10,737 nucleotides of DNA from Chloroflexota bacterium (GTDB lineage Bacteria; Chloroflexota; Anaerolineae; CG2-30-64-16): contig JAKPQT010000114.1 in NCBI GenBank assembly GCA_029555885.1, forward strand, positions 1-10,737, given 5' to 3'. The position numbers and the translations under genes are program-made. Below, in pieces: positions 1 to 6,260 of this stretch. Numbering within the stretch: the first letter of the stretch is position 1; each line of letters begins with the position of its first letter. The notes beneath the pieces were generated by a model that did no database searches, was not told the DNA's origin, and saw only the letters and a program-made list of their open reading frames with translations.

Positions 1-135
1 CACATCCACGGCGTCGGCGAGGGCAGCCGCGGTCATAAACGCTGCAGTCCGATAGTCGCTGAGGATGAAGTCGGCAACTCGACGATAGCTGCGCGACAGG
101 TGGTCGTAGTGCTTTCGGATCTGCTCTCTGAACAT
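1..135 (-). CDS. RpiR/MurR-family transcriptional regulator, N-terminal fragment
   Basis: Forty-five codons are visible before the left edge cuts the gene. The translation starts MFREQIRKHYDHLSRSYRRV and continues with ADFIL, then AAFMTAAALADAVDV. This is the layout of the RpiR-type helix-turn-helix domain: an N-terminal helix, 'LS.S.RRVADFIL', then 'AAFMTAAELA...V', where the recognition helix would begin just past the edge. In this family the HTH domain is followed by a SIS domain that binds a phosphosugar, and members control sugar-phosphate or amino-sugar (MurNAc) catabolism; the SIS part is outside the window. The ATG is set by an in-frame TGA two codons upstream and by GAGGTGAG at 138-145. 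The gene is divergent from the polysaccharide deacetylase, so a cell-wall sugar ligand is possible but unproven. Family call fairly sure; ligand unknown. Confidence 0.75.
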   Translation of the reverse strand, partial: MFREQIRKHYDHLSRSYRRVADFILSDYRTAAFMTAAALADAVDV

Positions 136-156
136 GTCTCACCTCGCAAGGTCTTC

Positions 157-211
157 AGCCTCGGACAGGTCACCGAGGCTCATATCAATACCGCCTTCAT
201 GCAGAAGGCGG
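157..211 (-). promoter_or_regulatory. Two stem-loops in the regulator's 5' leader
   Basis: Two adjacent perfect inverted repeats: AGCCTCGG (157-164) with CCGAGGCT (173-180), 8 bp with an 8-nt loop; and CCGCCTTC (191-198) with GAAGGCGG (204-211), 8 bp with a 5-nt loop. Both fall in the transcript expected from the promoter at 330-358, just before the regulator's ribosome binding site. Neither has a U-tract on the minus strand, so they do not look like terminators. They could be an RNA control element or transcript-stabilising structures. A 14-codon frame (139-183, minus, MSLGDLSEAEDLAR) spans the first hairpin and stops within the Shine-Dalgarno region; it may be chance. Confidence 0.4.
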
Positions 212-329
212 CTATGATTGCACTGGATCGGGTGTGCTGGAATACACAAACTGCCAAATCAAACACTATTGTCAAGCAATCCAGAACTCAAACCAAGACA
301 TGGCTGGCAAATGTTTCAAAGTCAAGTAT

Positions 330-358
330 AGTGTACAATAGAAATAAAGCGTTGTCAA
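330..358 (-). promoter_or_regulatory. Sigma-70-type promoter for the RpiR-type regulator
   Basis: On the minus strand there is a perfect -35 TTGACA (353-358), a 17-nt spacer and a -10 TACACT (330-335). Transcription would start near 323 and give a leader of about 190 nt before the ATG at 135. The sequence around it is AT-rich, as expected for a promoter. Confidence 0.6.
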
Positions 359-452
359 CCCTAATTATAGCCAAAAGCAATTTAGGAGTTCCAGCTTTTT
401 TGGCAAATGACGCCACACTTGTTCCGAGCCATCTTGCTCAGTCAAGCCGGTT

Positions 453-481
453 TTGACACCCGCCCCGCTCTCGGTTATCCT
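453..481 (+). promoter_or_regulatory. Sigma-70-type promoter for the polysaccharide deacetylase
   Basis: TTGACA (453-458), a 17-nt spacer and TATCCT (476-481, four of six matches to TATAAT). The start point would be near 488, leaving about 18 nt of leader before the ATG at 506. This also argues against the longer in-frame start at 407, which would lie upstream of the promoter. Confidence 0.5.
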
Positions 482-505
482 CGGCTACAGAAGCTAACGG
501 GGGGC

Positions 506-1516
506 ATGGGAAACTTGCGCGTACGTCTTGTCGAACGGTGGCTGGTGTGGTTGAGCGTCCTGGCGGTCAGCGCGGTCAGCGCAGCCTGCGCGGCCGATGG
601 CGAGCCCACGGGCGGCAGCCCGGCCCTGAGCGCAGCCGTTGCGCCAACAGTGGTCACGGTCACCGCGACGACTTCAGCGCCCCTGCCATCTACGACGCCG
701 GCTCCATCAACCACACCCACGGCAACTGCAACGCCAACCGCGACCACTACTGCTACGCCGACGGCATCCGCCACGCCTGAACCGAGCGCGACGCCCACCC
801 CGGGCCCAACGCCCGATGGGATCGCGCGCCAGCTCCGCGTACCCATCCTCATGTACCACTATGTCTCGCAGCCGCCCGCCGGCGCAGACATCTATCGCCG
901 GGACCTATCGGTCACGCCGGCGCAATTGGACGAGCATCTGGCCTATCTGCAGGAAGCGGGCTATGTCGTGGTGACGCTCGACGACCTGCTGTATGCGCTG
1001 ACCCTCGGGCGACCGCTGCCGGAGAAGCCGGTCATCCTTACCTTTGATGATGGATACGAAGATAACTACATTAACGCATTTCCCATCCTAAAGAAACGGG
1101 GACTGACAGCGACTTTTTTCATTGTCACGGACTGGGTCAATGCGTCCCGCGCCGGCTATATGACCTGGCCGCAGATCGAGGAGATGGCCGCGGCAGGGCA
1201 ACGCTTCGGGTCGCACAGTCGTGACCATCCTTCGCTGGCAGGCCAGTCCGTGGACTATCTCGTCTGGCAGGCGCTCGGCAGCAAAGAGGCCATCGAAGAG
1301 CACCTGGGCTACCACCCGCGCTGGGTGGCCTACCCGTCGGGCGGCTATGATGCGCGCACCATTGCCGTCTTCGCGTCCGCGCATTACTGGGGCGGGCTGA
1401 CCACGCAGCAGGGCGCGACACACACCCTGGCAGATATCTTCGAGCTGAAGCGCGTGCGCGTGCGCGGGACGCACACGGCAGAGAACCTCGCGGCCCTGCT
1501 CGACCTCCCCTGGTAG
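506..1516 (+). CDS. Secreted polysaccharide deacetylase (NodB domain), probable lipoprotein
   Basis: 336 residues. Residues 1-28 form a signal peptide: basic start, hydrophobic stretch, then VSAAC with Cys28 as the likely lipidated residue (a slightly loose lipobox). Residues about 53-104 are a Thr/Pro/Ala linker. The catalytic part follows from RVPILMYHYV (111-120). NodB motifs are present: TFDDG (179-183; Asp181 catalytic base, Asp182 metal ligand), HSRDH (His237 and His241, metal ligands) and YPSGGYD (276-282). Family members remove N- or O-acetyl groups from extracellular glycans such as peptidoglycan, chitin-like polymers or poly-GlcNAc. Which substrate is used cannot be read from the sequence. 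An in-frame ATG at 407 was rejected because 506 gives a clean signal peptide and follows the promoter; the preceding G-run is only a weak ribosome site. The gene faces the glycan cluster tail to tail. Confidence 0.88.
   Translation: MGNLRVRLVERWLVWLSVLAVSAVSAACAADGEPTGGSPALSAAVAPTVVTVTATTSAPLPSTTPAPSTTPTATATPTATTTATPTASATPEPSATPTPGPTPDGIARQLRVPILMYHYVSQPPAGADIYRRDLSVTPAQLDEHLAYLQEAGYVVVTLDDLLYALTLGRPLPEKPVILTFDDGYEDNYINAFPILKKRGLTATFFIVTDWVNASRAGYMTWPQIEEMAAAGQRFGSHSRDHPSLAGQSVDYLVWQALGSKEAIEEHLGYHPRWVAYPSGGYDARTIAVFASAHYWGGLTTQQGATHTLADIFELKRVRVRGTHTAENLAALLDLPW
662..817 (+). repeat. Thr/Pro/Ala low-complexity linker in the deacetylase
   Basis: About 52 codons encode mostly Thr, Pro, Ala and Ser in TPTAT-like units, joining the lipid anchor to the NodB domain. 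Such linkers are common in extracellular Chloroflexota proteins. It probably acts as a flexible, possibly O-glycosylated stalk. Confidence 0.7.
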
Positions 1517-1560
1517 CGCTTAAGCACAACCACAGTTAAATCGGCGGATGAGGGACCGCT

Positions 1561-1622
1561 GGAACGCCGAGCACCAGCTCGGCGGGTGCGTGCTGTGCTG
1601 TCGAGCTGGTGCTCGGCGTTCC
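1561..1622. repeat. Perfect 21-bp inverted repeat between convergent genes
   Basis: The left arm (1561-1581, starting GGAACGCCGAGCACC) is an exact reverse complement of the right arm (1602-1622); the loop is 20 nt. Each arm also contains a small dyad (CGAGC-ACCA-GCTCG on the left, CGAGC-TGGT-GCTCG on the right), so two short hairpins are an alternative fold. There is no T-run on either side, so it is not a textbook intrinsic terminator. Its position between the deacetylase stop (1516) and the methyltransferase stop (1667) still suits a bidirectional transcription end or 3' stabiliser. It could also be one copy of a dispersed palindromic repeat. Confidence 0.8.
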
Positions 1623-1666
1623 CATATGCGGCAGAATCATCATGGTTGCAGTTAGCCGGACGGTCG

Positions 1667-2440
1667 TCAGACCTTCTCGGCAATCGCAATGATGGAGGTG
1701 CCGAAGGGCAGGTCGACGCGGCGCAGCAGGGCCACCTCCAGCTTGCCCACCCACGTCAGGAACGCGTTCAGCAGCGGCGGCGCGGGTTCCATCTCGACCT
1801 GGTAGGCGTCCTCGTCAAAGTGCGGCGAAGCCAGCTCGGGCTCCGCGCGGCCGCGACGCAGCAGGATCAACGCGGCGGCCAGCGGGAACACGAAGAAGTT
1901 GTTATAGGAGATGCGCAACACGCGGAAGCCGTGCTGTTCCAGCTTGGCCTTGAGTTCGGGCCGGCTGTAGCGCCGCTGGTGCATGTTCAGCACGTCGTTC
2001 TTGCTCCAGAGGAACATGAAGGCGGGCACCGTGACCAGCAGCCGGCCGCCGGCCAGCCCCCCGCCCGGCGAGCGCAGCACCCGGTGGCATTCCTGGAACG
2101 CGGCATCCTGCGCAGGGACGTGCTCCACCGTATCGAGCATCGCCACCAGCCCGAATTCGCCATCCCCGAACGGCAGCGCGTCCGCCGTGGCCTGGTATGC
2201 CTCCATCCCGCGCTGGCGCGCCACCTCCAGCGGCCGCGGGTTCGTGTCCACACCGACCACCTGGCCGTAGTGCGCGAGATGGTGCGCCATGTTCGCCGCG
2301 CCGCAGCCGATGTCCAGCACGCGGCGGTCGCGGCCCGGCCCCACATACCGGTCCAGGTAGGCCAGAATCGCGCGCGTGCGCGAAGCAAACCACCAGTGTC
2401 GGTCTTCTTCCAGCACGGTCAACATAGGGGTTGCAGACAT
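1667..2440 (-). CDS. Class I SAM-dependent methyltransferase, glycan-cluster type
   Basis: 257 residues. The Rossmann motif I VLDIGCGAA is at 41-49, the acidic residue of motif II is Asp65 in VGVDTNP, and LPFGDGEFGLVAMLDTVEHV spans 89-108. The N-terminal EEDRHWWFASR is typical of methyltransferases found in polysaccharide clusters. The C-terminal half carries HQRRYSRPEL, a hydrophobic segment NNFFVFPLAAALILLRR that may lie against the membrane, and LRRVDLPFGTSIIAIA, again typical of this group. It probably methylates a sugar or lipid-linked glycan; the acceptor is unknown. It is last in the minus-strand cluster, 17 nt after the GT9 stop. The start at 2440 is supported by GAGGAGA (2449-2455) eight bases upstream; the in-frame extension to 2554 would overlap the GT9 gene and shows no conserved features. 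Confidence 0.85.
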   Translation of the reverse strand: MSATPMLTVLEEDRHWWFASRTRAILAYLDRYVGPGRDRRVLDIGCGAANMAHHLAHYGQVVGVDTNPRPLEVARQRGMEAYQATADALPFGDGEFGLVAMLDTVEHVPAQDAAFQECHRVLRSPGGGLAGGRLLVTVPAFMFLWSKNDVLNMHQRRYSRPELKAKLEQHGFRVLRISYNNFFVFPLAAALILLRRGRAEPELASPHFDEDAYQVEMEPAPPLLNAFLTWVGKLEVALLRRVDLPFGTSIIAIAEKV

Positions 2441-2448
2441 CCAGGTTA

Positions 2449-2455
2449 TCTCCTC
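2449..2455 (-). promoter_or_regulatory. Shine-Dalgarno that fixes the methyltransferase start
   Basis: GAGGAGA on the minus strand, eight bases before ATG 2440 and located in the 17-nt gap after the GT9 stop. It favours the start at 2440 over an upstream in-frame start at 2554. Confidence 0.75.
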
Positions 2456-2457
2456 TA

Positions 2458-3657
2458 TTACTCTCGCTCCAGCAGCGTCTCGGCCGCGGCCCAGACGGCC
2501 TCCGGGCGAATTGCAGCCAGGCACTGGTGCTGCGGCAGCACAGCGGCGGGCCAATCCAACCGGTCACAGGGCACACACGGAAAGGGGCTGGTCACCACCA
2601 CGTGCCGGGCCGGATCGCCCCACGGCCCGAACTTAGCCGCCGGCACCGGCCCGTAGAGATGCACGGTCGACGCATCGACCGCAACGGCCAGGTGCAGCGG
2701 CCCGGAATCCGAGCCGAGCACCAGCGCAGCCCGGCTGTATAGTGCGGCCAACTGCCCGAGGCTCGTCTGCCCGGCCGCGTCGATGACGGGCGCATCTGTC
2801 GCTGCGGCCACCGCAGCCGTGAGGCCGCGCTCGCCCTGTCCGCCGGTCAGTACCACACGCAACCCCGCCCGGACCAGACGTTCCGCGATGCCTGCCCAAT
2901 GCGCCGCCGGCCACTGCTTGACGGCCACGCCCGCGCCCGGATGGATGGCCGCGATAGGCGGCTCGGCCCCAACCCCCTGCTCCGCCAGCCACCCCGCAAC
3001 ATGCGCGCGGTCGCGTTCGGTGACGAAAAAGCGCGTCGGGCCGGGCAAGCCAGGCACGCCGCCTGTCAGCTCGGCCAGCAGCCCGGCATTCTGCACCACC
3101 TCGTGACGGCCCGGCTGATAGCCTACGCGCCGGGTCAGGAAGGGCCGCGTGTCCGGCAGGTCATACCCGATGCGGCAGGGGATGCCCGCGGCCGCGGCCA
3201 GCCACGCGCCCCACCAGTGATCGAACCGCAGCACGACCGCCGTATCATATCCGGCCCCGCGCAACCGGCGGGCCTGCTCACGCAACAGGCGGTACGGCGC
3301 CCAGGCGCTCTTCTTGGGCCGCCGCTCGAAGCCGGGGAACGGCAGCAGGAGCACGTCGTCCAGGTCGGCATTGTTGCGCACGGCCTCGGCACCCCACGGC
3401 CCCGCCAGCAGCGTGATGCGCGCCTCTGGCAGCGCGCGGCGCAGCGCATGGAGCGCGGGCGTCAGGAAGAGCATGTCGCCGAGATGGTCCGGCCGGATGA
3501 GCAGGAGCGAGCGCGGGGCCGGCCGCGCTTGCGGCCGCGCATACAGCCGGCCCGCCAGGCTCAGCCCGGCGCGGCGCAACCGCCCGCGCAGGACCCGGCT
3601 GCGCGGCTCCACGGTAACGGGCGGGCTATCGAAGGGCGGCGCAGGCAGCGCGCTCAC
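2458..3657 (-). CDS. Glycosyltransferase family 9 (ADP-heptose:LPS heptosyltransferase-like)
   Basis: 399 residues from a GTG start. GT9 landmarks: LLLIRPDHLGDMLFLTPAL (51-69) at the first Rossmann strand; HPGAGVAVKQWP (239-250), the nucleotide-sugar binding loop; LGSDSGPLHLAVAVDASTVHLYGP (split across 314-337) with the D-SGP-H-L-A signature; and the Cys-bearing end FPCVPCDRLDW...QHQCLAAIRPEAV that is frequent in this family. GT9 enzymes transfer heptose or related sugars from a nucleotide donor onto LPS core or other surface glycans; donor and acceptor are not determined here. The GTG overlaps the preceding GT4 stop as GTGA (4-bp overlap), with GAGG about 10 nt upstream inside that gene, implying translational coupling. 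The frame stays open much further upstream, but that part lies over the GT4 gene and resembles nothing. Confidence 0.85.
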   Translation of the reverse strand: MSALPAPPFDSPPVTVEPRSRVLRGRLRRAGLSLAGRLYARPQARPAPRSLLLIRPDHLGDMLFLTPALHALRRALPEARITLLAGPWGAEAVRNNADLDDVLLLPFPGFERRPKKSAWAPYRLLREQARRLRGAGYDTAVVLRFDHWWGAWLAAAAGIPCRIGYDLPDTRPFLTRRVGYQPGRHEVVQNAGLLAELTGGVPGLPGPTRFFVTERDRAHVAGWLAEQGVGAEPPIAAIHPGAGVAVKQWPAAHWAGIAERLVRAGLRVVLTGGQGERGLTAAVAAATDAPVIDAAGQTSLGQLAALYSRAALVLGSDSGPLHLAVAVDASTVHLYGPVPAAKFGPWGDPARHVVVTSPFPCVPCDRLDWPAAVLPQHQCLAAIRPEAVWAAAETLLERE

Positions 3658-4892
3658 CGGTAGAGCGCCTCGAGCCGCGGCACAATGGCATCCCACCCCA
3701 GCTCGGCCTCGACGTGCTGCCGCGCGCGGCGGCCCAGCGCGGCGGCCTGCGTCGGGTCGCGCAACAGCGCCAGCACAGCGGCCGCGAAGGCCGCGGGCTC
3801 GTCCGCAAACACGACCTCCTGCCCGCCGGTGAACGCAAAACCATCGCACCCCAGGCGGGTGGAGACGATCGGCCGGCCCATCGCCATCGCTTCGAGCACC
3901 TTGAGCCGCGTCCCACCGCCGATGCGCAGCGGAACGACGTAAACCCCCGCGCCCGCGATGTAAGGGCGGACATCGGGCACGCGGCCCGTGAGCGTAACCG
4001 CAGGATGCTGCGCCAGCCGCGCGAGGCGGGCGTGCGGCTGCTGGCCGACCACGTAAAAGTGCGCGTTGGGGGCCTGCTGCAGGATCAGGGGCAATACCGC
4101 ATCCACAAACCAGAGCACCGCGTCCACGTTGGGCCGGTAGTCCATCTTGCCGGTGAAGACCAGGGCGTGAGGCGACATGCCGGGCTGCGGCAGGACCACG
4201 CCGGGCTGCAGGAAGTCCAGATCCACGCCGTTCGGCACAACGGTCACATCCAGACCGGGAAGCAGCCGGCGCAGCGCCGCGGCATCGGCCTCCGATACGG
4301 CCACCACGCGGTCGGCCGCCCGGCAGACCTGCCGCTCGTAGCCCACCAGCTTGCGCCACTGGATCAACGAGTAAGCCGCCGCGGGCCAGCGCGGCGGGCG
4401 GCGCAAGTCCGTCAGGCACGCGCGGCGTTGCAGCACATACTCCGCGTTGTGGTCATCGAAGACGAGGCGGACCGCGCGGCGCCCAGGCTGCCGCGGCATA
4501 TACCCCGCCATCTCGATGCCTTCGATCTGAATCACATCATACTCGCTCGCGTCCTGCCCGGTAAGCAGGCGGTCGAGGTGTTCGTGCATGATCGGTGAGG
4601 CGAGACGCAACGCCATATCGGGCAGCGGGCTGAGAAAGGTATCGCGGATGCGCTGCCGCGTGGTGCGCACGGGCTGCGGCACGGTGATAATCCGGCGGCA
4701 GCAGCGCACCAGAGCCTCCGGCAGGGCGGCGGCGGGCGTCTCCGCCGCGACAAACGAAACCAGGTCCACCGTATGCCGCCGGGCCAGCCCTGCAATCAGG
4801 TTGAAGTTGCGGATCGTCGTGCCCTGCGAGGTGCCGGTCAGGGCCTGCGGTGGGATGGGCAACTGGGGGGTGAGCATCAGGATACGCGCCAT
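3654..4892 (-). CDS. Glycosyltransferase family 4 (GT-B fold), second gene of the cluster
   Basis: 412 residues. The N-terminal domain starts MARILMLTPQLPIPP and includes FDDHNAEY (145-152). The donor-binding domain holds VVPNGVDLDFL (218-228), FTGKMDYRPNVDAVLWFV (246-263), TGRVPDVRPYI (302-312) and PLRIGGGTRLKVLEAMAMG (321-339). In this subgroup GGGTRLKVLEAM stands where most GT4 enzymes have the E(x7)E motif, keeping the second Glu (Glu334). The pattern resembles sugar transferases described beside PEP-CTERM/exosortase loci, but I cannot confirm that subfamily. Sugar donor unknown; expected to be cytoplasmic or peripheral on the inner membrane. It lies 66 nt after the first GT4 and overlaps GT9 by 4 bp. 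The ribosome site before ATG 4892 is weak (GGGG). Confidence 0.85.
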   Translation of the reverse strand: MARILMLTPQLPIPPQALTGTSQGTTIRNFNLIAGLARRHTVDLVSFVAAETPAAALPEALVRCCRRIITVPQPVRTTRQRIRDTFLSPLPDMALRLASPIMHEHLDRLLTGQDASEYDVIQIEGIEMAGYMPRQPGRRAVRLVFDDHNAEYVLQRRACLTDLRRPPRWPAAAYSLIQWRKLVGYERQVCRAADRVVAVSEADAAALRRLLPGLDVTVVPNGVDLDFLQPGVVLPQPGMSPHALVFTGKMDYRPNVDAVLWFVDAVLPLILQQAPNAHFYVVGQQPHARLARLAQHPAVTLTGRVPDVRPYIAGAGVYVVPLRIGGGTRLKVLEAMAMGRPIVSTRLGCDGFAFTGGQEVVFADEPAAFAAAVLALLRDPTQAAALGRRARQHVEAELGWDAIVPRLEALYR

Positions 4893-4958
4893 TGTGTCCC
4901 CGTCATCTGAACCATCTGGATTGGAAAGGCTCCGGTGCCTGCCTGTAAGGTAGCCGGG

Positions 4959-6068
4959 TCACAGGTAGGCCGCCCTCCGGTACACATCCATCGTCAGCTC
5001 GGCCGCGCGCTGCCAGGAGAAGCCGCTGGCGCGCTGCAGGCCCTTGCGCCGTAGTTCCGCGGCCAGCGCATCGTCGGTCAGCAGTCGCCACAAGGCCACG
5101 GTAATCTCCTGGTCCTGCTGCGGGTCCACCAGCAGCCCCGCGTCACCGACCACTTCGGGCAGGCTGGAGATGTTGGACACGATGACCGGCGTGCCGCAAG
5201 CCATAGCCTCTAACGGCGTGAGGCCGAACCCTTCATAGAAGGCCGGATGCACCAGGCAGCGCGCTGCGTTATACAGATAGCGCAGGTTGGATGCCTCGAC
5301 GCGGCCCAGGAAGAACGTATAGGGGCGGATTTCGAGCTTGTCGACCAGCGCGTAGACATCATCGCTCAACCAGCCCGGCGCGCCCACCAGCACCAGCGCG
5401 GGAGTCAGCTTGTAATCCTGGCGCAAGCGGCTGTAGGCGCGCAGCAGCCCGCCGACGTTCTTGCGCGGTTCAATCGTGCTGACGAACAGGATGAACTCCT
5501 CCGGCAGGTCGTAGAGCGCCTTCACCCGCTGCAGCGCCTCATTCCGATCCACCGGTCCCATCAGCGGGTCCGCGGCCTCGTAGATGACCGAGATTTTCTC
5601 CTCCGGCGTGCCCAACATACGAATCAGGTCGCGCTTGGTACTCTGCGAGACGGCGATGATTTGGTCCGAATGGCGGACGGCGCGGTCGATGCTGCCGTAG
5701 TAACGTGCGGCGTCGCGGGTCATAAAGTGCGGATAGATCAGGAAGGCCAGGTCATGGATGGTGATGACCGACCGGCCGCGATAGCGCAGCGGGGGAATGA
5801 AATCAGGGCTGTGGAAGACATCGGCGCCGATGCCGCGTGCCACCCACGGCATCAGGAACTGCTCGGCGCGGTGGTGGCTGGGCACGTGCGTGCGCGCAAT
5901 GCTGACGTTGGGCGCGTTGATCAACGGCTCGCGGCTGCGGGCATCCTGCAACAGCGTGAATCGTTCTTCGGGAAAGGCGGCGGCTAAGGCATCGGTCAAG
6001 GAGAGGGTATAAGCTGCAATCCCGGCGCGCGTGTAATACACCAGTCTTGCATCGATGCTAACATGCAT
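4959..6068 (-). CDS. Glycosyltransferase family 4 (mannosyltransferase-like), first gene of the cluster
   Basis: 369 residues starting MHVSIDARLVYY. GT4 landmarks: TIHDLAFLIYP (103-113), IAVSQSTKRDL (138-148), FVSTIEPRKNVGGLLRAY (195-212) with the Arg/Lys that contact the donor phosphates, FLGRVEASNLRYLYN (253-267), and the E(x7)E motif YEGFGLTPLEAMACGTPV with Glu279 and Glu287. The overall pattern is that of WbaZ/MtfB-like mannosyl- or related hexosyltransferases that build polysaccharide chains on a lipid carrier; the exact sugar is not known. The start at 6068 is preferred over the longer in-frame start at 6176 because homology begins at MHVSIDAR, GGAGG lies at 6079-6083 (10-nt spacing), and the extension would cover the leader terminator. 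It heads the minus-strand operon and has its own promoter at 6167-6195. Confidence 0.88.
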   Translation of the reverse strand: MHVSIDARLVYYTRAGIAAYTLSLTDALAAAFPEERFTLLQDARSREPLINAPNVSIARTHVPSHHRAEQFLMPWVARGIGADVFHSPDFIPPLRYRGRSVITIHDLAFLIYPHFMTRDAARYYGSIDRAVRHSDQIIAVSQSTKRDLIRMLGTPEEKISVIYEAADPLMGPVDRNEALQRVKALYDLPEEFILFVSTIEPRKNVGGLLRAYSRLRQDYKLTPALVLVGAPGWLSDDVYALVDKLEIRPYTFFLGRVEASNLRYLYNAARCLVHPAFYEGFGLTPLEAMACGTPVIVSNISSLPEVVGDAGLLVDPQQDQEITVALWRLLTDDALAAELRRKGLQRASGFSWQRAAELTMDVYRRAAYL

Positions 6069-6098
6069 GCCCAACCGGCCTCCAGACTGCGTAATCGC

Positions 6099-6138
6099 AA
6101 AAAGGCCCTCCGCACAGGCTGTTCGCCGCTGGGAGGGC
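6099..6138 (-). terminator. Intrinsic terminator in the leader of the glycan operon (attenuator candidate)
   Basis: Read on the minus strand: GCCCTCC (6138 to 6132), a 20-nt loop with a possible small GGC/GCC inner helix, GGAGGGC (6111 to 6105), one C, then TTTTT (6103 to 6099). The 7-bp GC-rich stem plus U-run is a proper rho-independent signature. It sits after the promoter (6167-6195) and 30 nt before the GT4 ATG, so the operon's own transcript must pass it. The CCUCC of the 5' arm could instead pair with the GGAGG ribosome site at 6079-6083. It is not oriented to end any plus-strand gene. Confidence 0.6.
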
Positions 6139-6166
6139 TTCGATGTCCCACATGATGACGCGGCGC

Positions 6167-6195
6167 ATCTTATCATGGTTGTCCGCGCGCGTCAA
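6167..6195 (-). promoter_or_regulatory. Sigma-70-type promoter for the glycan operon
   Basis: Minus strand: TTGACG (6190-6195), a 17-nt spacer, TAAGAT (6167-6172). The start point would be near 6160, giving a leader of about 92 nt that contains the terminator at 6099-6138. It lies back to back with the stomatin promoter. Confidence 0.6.
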
Positions 6196-6218
6196 ATGCC
6201 ATTCACGATTTTCTGCGG

Positions 6219-6224
6219 TATAAT
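6219..6224 (+). promoter_or_regulatory. -10 element of the stomatin-type gene promoter
   Basis: A perfect TATAAT on the plus strand about 49 nt upstream of the ATG at 6273. No good -35 hexamer is found at 16-18 nt; the nearest partial match (GTCAAA, 6191-6196) is too far away at 22 nt and overlaps the divergent -35. Confidence 0.55.
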
Positions 6225-6260
6225 GGGCGGAGACGAACACCCACAATGCACCCTTTGCTC

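Larger units (their letters stand above)
136..505. other. Divergent intergenic region between regulator and deacetylase
   Basis: This 370-base gap is visibly AT-richer than the rest, especially about 240-420. It holds the regulator's Shine-Dalgarno (138-145), two hairpins in the regulator leader (157-211), a minus-strand promoter (330-358) and a plus-strand promoter (453-481). TGGCAAATG occurs twice, at 305-313 and 401-409, on either side of the minus-strand promoter. An imperfect dyad TATnGTnnACnATA (327-340) overlaps the minus-strand -10. I see no convincing gene. A 118-codon open frame crossing 100-456 has no family resemblance and overlaps the regulator start. Confidence 0.6.

Noticed and set aside
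100..456. 118-codon plus-strand frame across the regulator start and the AT-rich gap.
   Set aside because: It overlaps the RpiR-type gene and two promoters, resembles no family, and has no ribosome site of note.
407..505. Earlier in-frame ATG for the deacetylase.
   Set aside because: It would lie upstream of the TTGACA/TATCCT promoter and bury the signal peptide behind about 33 extra residues.
1586..2656. Long plus-strand open frame (356 codons) opposite the methyltransferase.
   Set aside because: High-GC shadow frame, rich in Arg/Gln/His with no recognisable motif; the minus strand carries a clear SAM methyltransferase and the end of GT9.
3658..4419. The GT9 reading frame stays open for about 254 more codons upstream, suggesting a 653-residue protein.
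   Set aside because: This stretch lies over the GT4 gene in another frame, is Ala/Arg/Gly-rich without any family motif, and a GTG at 3657 overlapping the GT4 stop gives the normal GT9 length.
4893..4958. Possible separate promoter or terminator between the two GT4 genes.
   Set aside because: Only weak, imperfect dyads (CCGG-flanked) and no credible -10/-35 pair are visible in these 66 bases.
2899..5987. Plus-strand open frames of 246-294 codons (2899-3663, 3714-4598, 5247-5987).
   Set aside because: All are antisense to well-supported glycosyltransferases and have the composition of complementary-strand shadows.
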